Shown one piece after another: positions 36,061-45,351 of a stretch of DNA of 64,000 nt. Position 1 is the stretch's first letter; the number at the start of each line of letters is the position of its first letter. The position numbers and the translations under genes are program-made. The stretch is from Paraburkholderia tropica. Lineage in GTDB: Bacteria > Pseudomonadota > Gammaproteobacteria > Burkholderiales > Burkholderiaceae. The notes under the pieces are model-generated. The model searched no databases and was not told the origin of the DNA. It worked only from the letters and a program-made list of their open reading frames with translations. Location: positions 186,001 to 250,000 of the forward strand of contig NZ_FNZM01000006.1 of assembly GCF_900109265.1 (NCBI RefSeq), written 5' to 3'.

Positions 36061-37181
36061 CATTTGCCTCCGCCGAATGCCGAGCCGCGTGCGCGCGTGT
36101 CGAGCGCATTGCGCAGCGCGTCGCCCATGAAGGTCAGCAGCAGCAGCGTGATGACCAGCGCCGCGAACGCCGAAATCGAAATCCACCACGCGTCGAGATT
36201 GTTCTTGCCTTCCTGCAGCAACTCGCCGAGGCTCGGCATCGGCGGCGGCACACCAAGGCCGAGGAAGTCGAGACTCGTGAGCGAGAGAATCGCCGCGCTC
36301 ATGCGGAACGGCAAGAACGTGATGACCGGCGTGAGACTGTTCGGCAGCACGTGACGCCACATGATCTGCCAGTTCGTCAGGCCCATCGTGCGCGCGGCCT
36401 TCACGTAGTCGAGCGAGCGGTTGCGCAGGAATTCGGCGCGCACGTAATCGGACAGCACGAGCCAGCCGAACATCGACAGCAGGATGAACAGCAGCCACAG
36501 CGTGGGCTCGAAGATCGACGCGAAGATGATCAGCAGATAGAGATCGGGCATCGAACTCCAGATCTCGATCAGGCGCTGGCCGATCAGGTCGGTGCGGCCG
36601 CCGTAGAAGCCTTGCACCGCGCCCGTGAGCACGCCGAGCAGCACACCCGAGACCGTGAGCGCGAACGCCATCAGCACCGAGAGGCGGAAGCCGTACAGCA
36701 GGCGCGCGACCACGTCGCGGCCGAACTGGTCGGTGCCGAGCCAGTTGCTCGACGACGGCGGCGCCGGATACGGACGTGCCGCGAAATAGTCGATCGTGTC
36801 GTAGCGGTACGGATTCGGCGGATAGACCGCGAAATTGCCGTGCGAGGTCAGCTTCGAGCGAATGTACGGATCCAGATAATTGGTCTGCGCGGGAAAATCG
36901 CCGCCGAACAAGGTCTCCGGATAATCCTTCACGATCGGGAAATAGTAGTGCCCGCCATAGCGCACCACGAGCGGCCGGTCGTTCGAGAGCACTTCGCCGA
37001 ACAGGCTGACGACGAACAGCACCATGAAGATCACGAGGCTCCAGTAACCGAGCCGCTGCGAGCGAAAACGCAGCCACGTGCGACGCCACGGCGAAACCGG
37101 CTGCGCGTGCGCGAGCGTGGCGGAATCAGCGGTCCAGCCGGTGGAACTGGATGCGGGGGTCGACGAGGACATAGCAGACAT
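36060..37181 (-). CDS. yejE: YejE-like peptide importer permease
   Basis: About 373 residues from the ATG at 37181; an in-frame ATG at 37172 is an alternative, and both lie inside the yejB coding end (about 50 bases overlap). A disordered N-terminus precedes RFRSQRLGYWSLVIFMVLFV, then a large periplasmic loop with the YejE hallmark GGHYYFPIVKDYPETLFGGD and NWLGTDQFGRDVVARLLYGF. Five more membrane segments and the EAA loop YVKAARTMGLTNWQIMWRHV follow. Second permease of the importer. It overlaps yejF by one base at its stop. Confidence 0.92.
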   Translation of the reverse strand: MSAMSSSTPASSSTGWTADSATLAHAQPVSPWRRTWLRFRSQRLGYWSLVIFMVLFVVSLFGEVLSNDRPLVVRYGGHYYFPIVKDYPETLFGGDFPAQTNYLDPYIRSKLTSHGNFAVYPPNPYRYDTIDYFAARPYPAPPSSSNWLGTDQFGRDVVARLLYGFRLSVLMAFALTVSGVLLGVLTGAVQGFYGGRTDLIGQRLIEIWSSMPDLYLLIIFASIFEPTLWLLFILLSMFGWLVLSDYVRAEFLRNRSLDYVKAARTMGLTNWQIMWRHVLPNSLTPVITFLPFRMSAAILSLTSLDFLGLGVPPPMPSLGELLQEGKNNLDAWWISISAFAALVITLLLLTFMGDALRNALDTRARGSAFGGGK

Positions 37182-38181
37182 CGGCAATGAGTTTGGTGAC
37201 GAGGGCGATCAGCGTGAACAGAAAGAGCGAGCCGAGCACGACGGGGTAATCGCGGCGGATCACCGAGTCGTACGAAAGCTGCCCCATGCCATCGAGCGAA
37301 AAGAGCGTTTCAATCAGCAGGTTGCCGTTGAGAAAGGCGCCCACGAATGCGGCGGGAAGACCGGTGACGAGCGGAATCGCCGCGTTGCGCAGCACGTGCT
37401 TCCAGAGCACGTCGCGCTCGGGCGCGCCCTTCGCGCGCGCGGTCAGCACGTACTGGCGGCCGATTTCTTCGAGGAAGGTGTTCTTCGTGAGGATCGTGAC
37501 GATCGCGAAGTTGCCCACCACAGAAGCCGTGACCGGCAGCACCATGTGCCACAGATAATCGAGCACCTTGCCGATCGCGCTGAGGTCGTCGAAGTTGTCG
37601 GAGGTGAGGCCGCGCATCGGAAACACCTGCCAGAAGGTGCCGCCGCCGAACATCATCAGCAGCAGCACGCCGAGCACGAAGCCGGGAATCGCGTAGCCCG
37701 CGAGCACCAGCACGCTCGTGACGGTGTCGAAGCGCGAGCCGTTGCGCACGGCTTTCGCAATGCCAAGCGGCACCGAGATCAGATACGTGAGAATCACGGT
37801 CCACAAGCCGAGCGAGATCGACACCGGCAGCTTCTCGCGAATCACCTGCCACACGCTCGCGTGCTGATAGTACGACTGGCCGAGATCGAAGGTGGCGTAG
37901 TCCTTGAGCATCATCACGTAGCGCGTGAGCGGCGGTTTATCGAAGCCGAACTGCTTCTTGATCTGCTCGATCTGCTGCGGGTCCACGCCCTGGCTGCCGT
38001 GATACCCGCCGCCGCCCGCACCCACTTCGCCGCCGCGCGCGCCGCTGCCGTGGCGCAACTGCGTGAGCACCTGTTCGACCGGACCGCCCGGCACGAACTG
38101 CGTGACGATGAACGTGACCGTGACCACGCCGATGAGCGTCGGCACCATCAGCAAAAGACGTCTGAGAATATAGGCGTACAT
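37126..38181 (-). CDS. yejB: YejB-like peptide importer permease
   Basis: 351 residues (E. coli 364). N-terminus MYAYILRRLLLMVPTLIGVV, then FVPGGPVEQVL, the YejB-type Gly-rich loop (GGEVGAGGGGYHGSQGVDP) and FGFDKPPLTRYVMML. Six membrane segments and the EAA loop ARAKGAPERDVLWKHVLRNA are seen. It ends VDPRIQFHRLDR, as in E. coli YejB. AAGGAG lies five bases before the ATG, and the gap to yejA is eight bases. Together with YejE it forms the channel. Confidence 0.93.
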   Translation of the reverse strand: MYAYILRRLLLMVPTLIGVVTVTFIVTQFVPGGPVEQVLTQLRHGSGARGGEVGAGGGGYHGSQGVDPQQIEQIKKQFGFDKPPLTRYVMMLKDYATFDLGQSYYQHASVWQVIREKLPVSISLGLWTVILTYLISVPLGIAKAVRNGSRFDTVTSVLVLAGYAIPGFVLGVLLLMMFGGGTFWQVFPMRGLTSDNFDDLSAIGKVLDYLWHMVLPVTASVVGNFAIVTILTKNTFLEEIGRQYVLTARAKGAPERDVLWKHVLRNAAIPLVTGLPAAFVGAFLNGNLLIETLFSLDGMGQLSYDSVIRRDYPVVLGSLFLFTLIALVTKLIADVCYVLVDPRIQFHRLDR

Positions 38182-38189
38182 GCGGCTCC

Positions 38190-40088
38190 TTACTGCACGG
38201 CGGCGGTGTGGGTGGACGAAGCGCCGCCCGCGCGCGCGGGATCGGGCGCGCCGGGTTTGCGGTACCAGTAGTCGATGGCCCACTCTTCCGGCACGTAGGT
38301 CAGCGGCGAAATGGCCGGCCGGCCGATCGTGGTCTTGAAGGCGATGCGCTCGTTCGGCGCGTAGTATTCGGGCACGAGGAAGTATTCGTTCATCAGCACG
38401 CGGTCGAGCGCATGCGTGGCCGTTTCCAGATCGGCGAGCGTGTTGGCTTTCTGCACGGCGTCGATGAGTTTGTCGACCACTTTCATGCGCACGCCCGGAT
38501 AGTTTTCCGATCCCACCTGGCTGGCCGCCGCGCTGCCGAAGCGGCGCACCAGTTCCGCGCCCGGAATCGTGGTGGGCGCGTAGATGTAGGTGGTCATGTC
38601 GTAATCGAAATTGTCGATACGCTTCTGATACAGCGCGCTGTCGATCTCGCGCAGATGCGCCTGGATGCCGAGCATGCCGAGCGCCTGCGTGTACGGCAGG
38701 ATCAGACGGTCCATGCCCGGCTCGTCGTCGATGATCTCGACGGTCATGGGCTCGCCGGCCGCGTTGCGCAGCGCGCCGTCGCGATAGTGCCAGCCCGCCT
38801 GCGCGAGCAGATCGCGCGCCTCGCGCAGATTGCCGCGCAGCGAATTGGGCGGCAGCGTGTTCGGCAACTGCATCATCGGGCCGAACACCTCGGGCGGCAG
38901 ACTCGCGCGATACGGCTCCAGCAGCGCGAGTTCCTGCGGCGACGGCAGGCCCGTGGCCGCGAACGGACTCACGTCGAAATAGCTCTTCAGGCGCGTGTAC
39001 TGACCGTAGAACATCATGCGATTCATCCAGTCGTAATCGAACGCGAGCGAAAGCGCATGACGCACGCGCACGTCTTTGAAGCGGTCCTTGCGCGTGTTGA
39101 TCAGCATGCCCTGGAACTGCGCGGGACTCGTCGCGAAATCGCGTTTTTCGAGCATGCCGTTGCGGAAATTCTTGCCCACGTATTTGCGCGCCCATTGCGT
39201 GGCGCTGTACTCCACGTGCACGTCGGCGTCGCCGGCCTTGAACGCTTCGAGCTGCGTATACAGGTCGAGATACAGATTGAAGACGATGCGCTGGAAGCGG
39301 TACATGCCGCGCCGCGTCGGCAGATCGGCGGCCCAGTAGTCGGGATTGCGGCGGTAGATGATCTGCTTGTCGTTCTTGCGCGACTCGATCAGATACGCGC
39401 CGCTCGCGATCGGCGGCACGTTCGAGAGCTGGTTGAACGCGATGGTCGTGCCGTCGGCCTTCTTCGCCCACTTCGGCGAGAACACCGGCAGATCGCCCGC
39501 GATCAGCGGCGCGTCGCGTTCGGCGCGGCGGAAATCGAAGCGCACCGTATGCGGGTCGATCACCACGACGTCGCGAATCACTTCGAACTGCGCGTTGAAC
39601 AGCGGCGAGGCCTGCGGGCTCGTGAGCGTGTCGAACGAATACTTGACGTCGGCGGCCGTGATCGGGTCGCCGTTCGAGAAGCGCGCGCGCGGGTCGATAT
39701 GGAAGGTCGCCGACGTGAGGTCGGGCGCGACGTCCACGCTCTGCGCGATCAGCGGATACTCGGAGGCGAGTTCGTCCCAGCTGCGCTGCATCAGCGTGTC
39801 GAACATCAGGTTCTTGATGTCCGGTGCGGGCGAGCCGCGCACGAGGAAGGGATTGAGCGAGTCGTAGCTCTGCGCCTGATCGAAATTCTGGAAGCTCAGC
39901 GTGCCGTCGGTGGGCGCGTCGGGATCGGCGTAATCGAAATGCGTGAAGTTGGCCGGGTATTTGGGCGAGTCGTACTGCGCGATGGCCGTGGCCGCCTGCG
40001 CGGCGCCGGCGAACGCCGCCCCCAGCGTGCATGCTGCAAGCGCTGCGCGGGCTGCCGCCACGACGCGCGCACACTTCGTCAGTCTCAT
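38190..40088 (-). CDS. yejA: YejA-like periplasmic peptide-binding protein
   Basis: 632 residues from the ATG at 40088, chosen because it starts directly at a signal peptide (MRLTKCARVVAAARAALAA, cut near AGAAQA); a start at 40109 has no ribosome site. Family 5 extracellular solute-binding fold: DYADPDAPTDGTLSFQNFDQ, SFDTLTSPQASPLFNAQFE, YLIESRKNDKQIIYRRNPDYWAADLP and RKDRFKDVRVRHALSLAFDYD. These are the YejA/MppA-like branch for longer peptides. It delivers ligand to YejBEF. It is separated from the TonB-dependent receptor gene by 132 bases holding a hairpin. Confidence 0.93.
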   Translation of the reverse strand: MRLTKCARVVAAARAALAACTLGAAFAGAAQAATAIAQYDSPKYPANFTHFDYADPDAPTDGTLSFQNFDQAQSYDSLNPFLVRGSPAPDIKNLMFDTLMQRSWDELASEYPLIAQSVDVAPDLTSATFHIDPRARFSNGDPITAADVKYSFDTLTSPQASPLFNAQFEVIRDVVVIDPHTVRFDFRRAERDAPLIAGDLPVFSPKWAKKADGTTIAFNQLSNVPPIASGAYLIESRKNDKQIIYRRNPDYWAADLPTRRGMYRFQRIVFNLYLDLYTQLEAFKAGDADVHVEYSATQWARKYVGKNFRNGMLEKRDFATSPAQFQGMLINTRKDRFKDVRVRHALSLAFDYDWMNRMMFYGQYTRLKSYFDVSPFAATGLPSPQELALLEPYRASLPPEVFGPMMQLPNTLPPNSLRGNLREARDLLAQAGWHYRDGALRNAAGEPMTVEIIDDEPGMDRLILPYTQALGMLGIQAHLREIDSALYQKRIDNFDYDMTTYIYAPTTIPGAELVRRFGSAAASQVGSENYPGVRMKVVDKLIDAVQKANTLADLETATHALDRVLMNEYFLVPEYYAPNERIAFKTTIGRPAISPLTYVPEEWAIDYWYRKPGAPDPARAGGASSTHTAAVQ

Positions 40089-40181
40089 CTTCGGTCTTTC
40101 TGTCCGCATGGTTTGCGTTGCGGCACGCGGCGCGCGCAGGTGATGCGCGCGCCGCGGCCTTGATGCGTCCTTCGTGAGGAC

Positions 40182-40201
40182 AGGGCCGGTTGCCCGGCCC
40201 T
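40182..40201 (-). terminator. hairpin between receptor and importer genes
   Basis: AGGGCCGG and CCGGCCCT form eight perfect pairs around TTGC, 19 bases past the receptor stop. No T tract follows on the minus strand. It may be a partial terminator, or a 3' stem that protects receptor mRNA, so receptor output could exceed that of the importer. Confidence 0.5.
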
Positions 40202-40220
40202 TGCTGCTAGCCCACTGCGT

Positions 40221-42932
40221 TTAGAACTTGTACGTTGCGCCGATCTGCAGGTAACGGCCCACGTAGTTGTACAGCGACTGGTCGTAACCGGTCTGGTCGA
40301 TCGAACCGAGCCAGAGCGGATCGTACGGCGGCGCCTTGTTGAAGATGTTGTTGATGCCGCCGTAGATGGTCCAGTGCTTGAAGCCCGAGTACGCGACGTT
40401 CAGGTTGAACTGGCTGTACGAGCCCGTCGAGTAGTTGTAGCCCAGCGCATCCGAATACGGGCCGACGTACTGCCAGTCGAGCGTCGCATTCCACTTGTGC
40501 CAGTTCCACGACAGATCCGTGGTGCCCTTCCAGCGCGGGAACGAGCCGCCGAACGGCTGTGCGAGCGTCGAGTCGTTGCCCGCGCCGTCGATCGTGCCCG
40601 TGCTGCCGCCGATGCCGTCCATCTTGAAGTGCCAGACGTAGGCCCAGTCCGCCGACAGCGTGAAGCGCCCGATCTGCGTGTTGATCGACTGGCTGAAGGT
40701 GGTTTCGAAGCCCGACGTGTCGAACGAACCGAGGTTCTGGTACGGCTCGACCATGTAGGCAATCGAGCCGTCCGAGTTGTAGACCGTCTTGCTCGGGTCG
40801 ACCACCGCGCCGATCGCGTTATCCACGTGAATCTTGTAGAAGTCGAAGCCCACATCGGTGCCGCGGGCCGGCGAGAGCTGGAAGCCGATGTTGTAGTTCT
40901 TCGTGCGTTCCGGCTGCAGCTTCGTGTTGCCGGTCGTGACGACGGTTTCATCCGCGCCATTCGGACCGACCGGCGAGATGCCCGTGCTGGTCGAGTTGGT
41001 GTTCTCGACGAAGCTCGGCGCACGGAAGCCGCGGTTGTACGAACCGTACATCGTGAACTGCTGGATCGGCTGGAAGCGCAGCGCGAAGCGCGGCGAGAAC
41101 GCGCCGCCGAAGTCGCTGTAATGGTCGTAGCGGCCCGACTGGCTGAAGGTCAGGATGTGCTGCCAGAGCGGCACGTCGACCTGGTAGTACACGGCCGCGA
41201 CGTTACGCTCGCCGTCGACGGTCTGCAGCGCCGGGCTCAGCACCGAGCCGTCCATCGTGTTCGCGCCCTGGTTGATACGCTCGCTCTGGTGCGTGAACTG
41301 GCTGCCGAGGCCGAGACCCACGTCGCCGGTCGGGATGTGGAACAGGTTCGGCGTGGACAGCGTGGCGTCCACCACGTCGAGCTTCGACACCGCGATGTTG
41401 TTGGTGTCGGTGAACACGCCGTTCAGGCCGTTAGGCGTCGCCGACGGATTCGCGAAGTCGTAGGTGCCGTTCGCGAGCATGTTCTCCACGCCCGCCACGC
41501 TCAACTGACCCGTCGTGGTATTCGTGACCGTGCTCTGCGAGTGGCCGTACGACAACGCCCAATCCCAGTCTTCCTTCGAGACCGAGAAGTTGCCCTTGAT
41601 ACCCATCGCCGCGCGGTAGAAGTTCGCTTCGGTGGTATCGGAGACCGTGTTCGGCAGCCACGTGAAGATCGTCGCGTCGGTGCCGTACGGGTTGTACTTG
41701 TTGCTGGCCGGCACCACGGCCTGCCATGCGGAGAGCGTGCCGGTGGCCGGGTCGTAGACCGTCTTGTTGCCAAGGTACGACGTGAAGTCGTTGGTGACCG
41801 TCTTGATGTTGCTTTCCCAGAGGTCAGCCCAGGCCGTAGTGTTGTCGTTGACCTTGAAGTCCGCGTGAACCTTGGCGTTCCAGCGCTCGGTCCACGGATC
41901 GATCGAGCCCGATTCGGCCGTGTTGCGGCCGCACACCGTGCCGCCCGAGGCCGCTCCCGTGTTCGACGCGATGATGTTGCTGCCGTACGGCTGGACCACG
42001 CCGCCGCAGGGACCGACGGCTTCCGCGAGGCCCGAGGTCGGGTTCAGCCAGTACGACGGCGAGAGGACCGAGCCGCCGTAGCCCTTGTTGCTGAAGTCCT
42101 GGTTTTCGGTGGTGTCGCGGTCGGCGAGCGTGAAGCCATTCGACTTGTAGTAGCTCGCCGTGGCGGTCACGTTGAAGCGGTCGCTCGTGAGATTGCCGAA
42201 GCCGCCGAGAATGCCGAACTTGGTCGTGCCCGCGCCGCCTTGCGTGGCGCCGCCGTAGCTGCCGTCCAGTTGCAGGCCCTGGAAGTCGTGCTTCGTGATG
42301 ATGTTCACGACGCCCGCGATAGCGTCCGAACCGTATTGCGACACGGCGCCGGTCTTGACCACTTCGATGCGGTCGACGGCGTTCAGGGGAATGGCGTTAA
42401 GGTCGAAGAAGGTGTCGGTGCCGTTCACGGCGAAGCCGTACGGCGCGACACGCTGACCGTCCACGAGCACGAGCGTGTACTTCTCGCTCAGGCCGCGCAG
42501 TGCGATACCGGCGCCGCCGGCCGCGAAGCTGTCGTCGTTCGACTCGCCCCAGCTGTTCGCGGAGTTCGCCGAGATCGTGCGCATGTAGTCCGAGACGCTC
42601 GTCGCGCCCGAATTCTGGATCTGCTGCGGCGTGATCGTCTGCACCGCCTGATAGCCGGTCTTGTCGGACTGGCGGATAAGCGAGCCGGTCACCTCGAACT
42701 TCTTGAGCTGCGCGACGTTGTCGCCGTTCGCCTTGGTCGTCGTCGACGACGAAGCCGAGGGCGCCGTCGACGCCGCAGCGTCGGACGCACCCGTGGCCGC
42801 CGCGGCGGCGGTCGCGCCGCTCGTGGCGGCAGGCTGGCTTTGTGCGAATGCCGGCGCCGCGATGGCCGCCGATAGTGCGACTTCAGCCCAGATTATCCTT
42901 TTGATGGCTAGCGCCAAAACCCTCTGTTTCAC
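40221..42932 (-). CDS. TonB-dependent outer-membrane receptor
   Basis: 903 residues starting at GTG with AGAAGGGGA upstream. Signal peptide to about residue 30 (AAPAFA), then a long Ala/Ser/Thr-rich spacer to about 72. The plug domain (about 75-235) has KKFEVTGSLIRQ, TPQQIQNSGATSVSDYM, ALRGLSEKYTLVLVDGQRV, and DAIAGVVNIITKHDFQG. The 22-strand barrel ends in ATYKF with the terminal Phe used for outer-membrane insertion. Many members of this receptor group import complex substrates other than siderophores. It heads the yejABEF-tldDE series and lies just past an ExbBD-TonB operon, so it likely passes a peptide-like ligand to YejA. Confidence 0.94.
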   Translation of the reverse strand: MKQRVLALAIKRIIWAEVALSAAIAAPAFAQSQPAATSGATAAAAATGASDAAASTAPSASSSTTTKANGDNVAQLKKFEVTGSLIRQSDKTGYQAVQTITPQQIQNSGATSVSDYMRTISANSANSWGESNDDSFAAGGAGIALRGLSEKYTLVLVDGQRVAPYGFAVNGTDTFFDLNAIPLNAVDRIEVVKTGAVSQYGSDAIAGVVNIITKHDFQGLQLDGSYGGATQGGAGTTKFGILGGFGNLTSDRFNVTATASYYKSNGFTLADRDTTENQDFSNKGYGGSVLSPSYWLNPTSGLAEAVGPCGGVVQPYGSNIIASNTGAASGGTVCGRNTAESGSIDPWTERWNAKVHADFKVNDNTTAWADLWESNIKTVTNDFTSYLGNKTVYDPATGTLSAWQAVVPASNKYNPYGTDATIFTWLPNTVSDTTEANFYRAAMGIKGNFSVSKEDWDWALSYGHSQSTVTNTTTGQLSVAGVENMLANGTYDFANPSATPNGLNGVFTDTNNIAVSKLDVVDATLSTPNLFHIPTGDVGLGLGSQFTHQSERINQGANTMDGSVLSPALQTVDGERNVAAVYYQVDVPLWQHILTFSQSGRYDHYSDFGGAFSPRFALRFQPIQQFTMYGSYNRGFRAPSFVENTNSTSTGISPVGPNGADETVVTTGNTKLQPERTKNYNIGFQLSPARGTDVGFDFYKIHVDNAIGAVVDPSKTVYNSDGSIAYMVEPYQNLGSFDTSGFETTFSQSINTQIGRFTLSADWAYVWHFKMDGIGGSTGTIDGAGNDSTLAQPFGGSFPRWKGTTDLSWNWHKWNATLDWQYVGPYSDALGYNYSTGSYSQFNLNVAYSGFKHWTIYGGINNIFNKAPPYDPLWLGSIDQTGYDQSLYNYVGRYLQIGATYKF

Positions 42933-43295
42933 TTTTTCCCCTTCTCACTCGTCAGTCACGCCCACTTGCGTCACGCGGGGCGAGGTCTTGTGAACCTCGC
43001 CGTCGATTGACGACGCTGTCGCGTCGCGCCCATTGTGCGAATCGCCCCGGCGGCGCGGTTGCATCCGGCGTGGCGATTCACCCAAACCCCTTTTGAAATC
43101 GGACTGCTAACGGCTTTCAAAGCATGTGCGCCACGCAATCACAGCACTACGTCTTTCTTTGCGGACGCCTTCTGTCCCGCGCGGCAACCCCTGTTTATGC
43201 TTGCGCGCCGCGCGGGTGAAGTCTTCACATTACATTTGGACTACTAATATTTCTGTATTGCCGTGAAGCGCTTTTTTCTGTTGCAACGGCGTTTC
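42933..43295. promoter_or_regulatory. 363-base upstream region of the TonB-dependent receptor
   Basis: No gene seen. It lies between the end of the XRE-cupin gene and the receptor start, and should hold the receptor promoter on the minus strand. An inverted repeat, TTTGAAA (43092-43098) and TTTCAAA (43115-43121), with a 16-base spacer, lies 160-190 bases upstream of the receptor start and is a possible operator. No sure -35/-10 pair was picked. Confidence 0.4.
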
Positions 43296-43871
43296 TCAAA
43301 TCAGCTTCGGCGTCCCCACCCAGACGAATACGCTTTCCGTATCCGAGGGATTGGCCCACGCGTGCGGCACCGCCGATTCGAAATGTGCGGTGTCGCCCGC
43401 GCGCAGCACGAACGTCGTATCTTCCAGCGTAAGCGACACTTCGCCGCTCATGACATACAGGAACTCTTCCGTTGCCTGCGCAACGACGTCGAAACGTTGT
43501 GCGCCGGCCGGCATCTTCACGAGCTGCGCGTCGAGCTTGCGGTCGCCGCCCGTCGACGTCAGCCGGCCATACTGATTCGCCGACCCGGTGAAACCAAAAA
43601 ACTTCAGGCGCTCGGCGCGGCGCACGACCTGCTCTTCCGCCGGTGTTTCGATGAAGTACTGCAAGGTGACGCCCAGCGCCCGCGCGATGCCGATCAACGA
43701 GCGCAATGACGGCGTGGCGCGCCCGCGTTCCACCTGCGAGAGATAAGGCTTGGATATTCCCGCCAGCTCCGCGGTCTCCTGCAACGTGCGCCTGAGGCGC
43801 TGACGCAGGGCGCGAATGCGGCGGCCGGTGGTTGCTGCAACGTATGCCTTCTCGTCAAGTGGCGAAACCAT
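43296..43871 (-). CDS. XRE-cupin transcription regulator (second paralogue)
   Basis: 191 residues. Helix-turn-helix about 15-72 (IRALRQRLRRTLQETAELAG, SKPYLSQVERGRATPS), then a cupin (about 115-190: TEEFLYVMSGEVSLTLEDTTF, GDTAHFESAVPHAW, ending VWVGTPKLI). Homologous over its whole length to the regulator at 26509. It stands directly upstream of the receptor gene on the same strand (363 bases) and downstream of the tonB operon, so it is the obvious candidate to control uptake in response to a small ligand bound by the cupin, perhaps a breakdown product. Ribosome site weak. Confidence 0.9.
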   Translation of the reverse strand: MVSPLDEKAYVAATTGRRIRALRQRLRRTLQETAELAGISKPYLSQVERGRATPSLRSLIGIARALGVTLQYFIETPAEEQVVRRAERLKFFGFTGSANQYGRLTSTGGDRKLDAQLVKMPAGAQRFDVVAQATEEFLYVMSGEVSLTLEDTTFVLRAGDTAHFESAVPHAWANPSDTESVFVWVGTPKLI

Positions 43872-44131
43872 AGCAAGACAAAATAACGCGTCAAAATTTG
43901 TTTGATTAGATCGAACCTCTTTTTATGGCGCGACACCTCCATCGGCTCGCCCCAAAAAACGAGCCGCTTTTTATTTCGAACGGTTTGAACGCACAACGAG
44001 AGAAACGTACTGCGTAAAACGCCTGCAATTGGTGCGGATCGCGCCCAATTACGGTGATGCAATTACATCGCCATAACGACGATATAACAACGAGATAACA
44101 GCGCGATTACCTCACCGCGCCGCTATCGCGA

Positions 44132-45343
44132 TTACTTCGCCGCAATCAGCAACCAGAGCTGAGCGAGATCGGCTGAACCGTCCGTGCCCTTGACCGCCTT
44201 GAAAGCCGTCACCGCGCGCGCCTTCTGGCCCGCGAAGTAGTACGCCTCGCCAAGCCGCAGACGCGCCATATCCGGATGATCGACGCCCTTGGCGAGCGCC
44301 GCGTCCATCGCTGCGAAACCGGCCTGCTGCTGACCCGCGAACACCTGATTGAAGCCCAGATCGAACGGCGAAAGCGGATTCTGCGGATCGGCGGGCGCGC
44401 TCGCACGTTTAGCGGCGAGCGCCTGCAGCCGACGCTCGCGGTCCGCCTGCGCGTCGTGGCCGAGCACGCCGCTCGTGAAGCCCTGATCGACGACCTGCTT
44501 GCCTTCCGCCGTCGACCCGGCCATGATCGCGAGCTGCGTGAATTCCATGTAATCGTTCGCGCCCGACAGCGAACCGGCGGCGCGACGCAGCCGGTACACG
44601 TCGACATCGAGCGCGGAGAGATAACCGGGCTTCGCGCGGATGGCGTGAATCAGGTCGTCCCAGTAAGCGGGTTTCGGGTGATACGCCACGAGCTTTTCGA
44701 GCGCGCCGCGATAAGCCGCCTGATCGTTGGCCTTCTGCGCGACGGTGCCGAGCAGCTGCAACTGCGCTTCTTCGGGCGCGTGACCGGCGCGCACCTGCGC
44801 ATCGACGCTCGAACGCAGCAGCGCGAGCGCGCCCGCGTTGTCGCCCGAGAGGTAATACGCCTCGATCAGCAGCGTCTGCATCTGCGGATCGGTGCCGCCC
44901 GCCTTCTGATAGCGCTGCGCGGTGCGGATCGCCTTCGCGTAATCCTTCTGCTGGAAATACAGCCCGGCGAGCGCGGCCGCCGTGCGCTGCTCGTCCTCGC
45001 CCTTCACCTGGCCGCCCGCGAGCAGCGTTTCGTACGCACGCTCGGCGGTGGCGTTGTCGCCCGCCGCCGCCGCTGCCGCGCCGCGCATCTCTTCGACCAT
45101 CAAGGTCTCGTAGTCGGTGCGGTTGGGCACCGCGGCCGCCTGAGCGATCTTCGCGAGCGCCTCGCTGTAGCGGTGCGCGCGATAGAGCGTCTGCGCGTCG
45201 TTGAGCGGCTTCGCCACCTCGGGACGCAAGGTCGGCGCCGCCTGCGCGGCGTGCATCGCGAACGGCGCCGCGCCGAACACGCCGGCGCCGCCCAGCGCGG
45301 CGGCCAGCACGGCCTGTCTGAATCGTCGGGAAATACGCGCCAC
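44132..45343 (-). CDS. periplasmic TPR-like protein of the TonB system
   Basis: 403 residues from a GTG at 45343 (TGAGGAACGAC ribosome site). Signal peptide (MARISRRFRQAVLAAALGGA, cut near HAAQA about residue 35). The mature protein is all-helical with TPR-like repeats: NDAQTLYRAHRYSEALAKI, AAALAGLYFQQKDYAKAIRT, LIEAYYLSGDNAGALALL and RLGEAYYFAGQKARAVTAF. Such proteins are often encoded after exbD in specialised TonB systems and are thought to aid energy transfer or envelope assembly; no activity is proven. It starts eight bases after the exbD stop, so it is the last gene of the tonB operon. Confidence 0.85.
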   Translation of the reverse strand: MARISRRFRQAVLAAALGGAGVFGAAPFAMHAAQAAPTLRPEVAKPLNDAQTLYRAHRYSEALAKIAQAAAVPNRTDYETLMVEEMRGAAAAAAGDNATAERAYETLLAGGQVKGEDEQRTAAALAGLYFQQKDYAKAIRTAQRYQKAGGTDPQMQTLLIEAYYLSGDNAGALALLRSSVDAQVRAGHAPEEAQLQLLGTVAQKANDQAAYRGALEKLVAYHPKPAYWDDLIHAIRAKPGYLSALDVDVYRLRRAAGSLSGANDYMEFTQLAIMAGSTAEGKQVVDQGFTSGVLGHDAQADRERRLQALAAKRASAPADPQNPLSPFDLGFNQVFAGQQQAGFAAMDAALAKGVDHPDMARLRLGEAYYFAGQKARAVTAFKAVKGTDGSADLAQLWLLIAAK

Positions 45344-45351
45344 GTCGTTCC

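Noticed and set aside
34417..37089. Very long version of the YejF-like ATPase reaching back into yejE
   Set aside because: The extension is a shadow of yejE; the ATG at 36060 with GGAGG and the one-base overlap with the yejE stop is the natural start.
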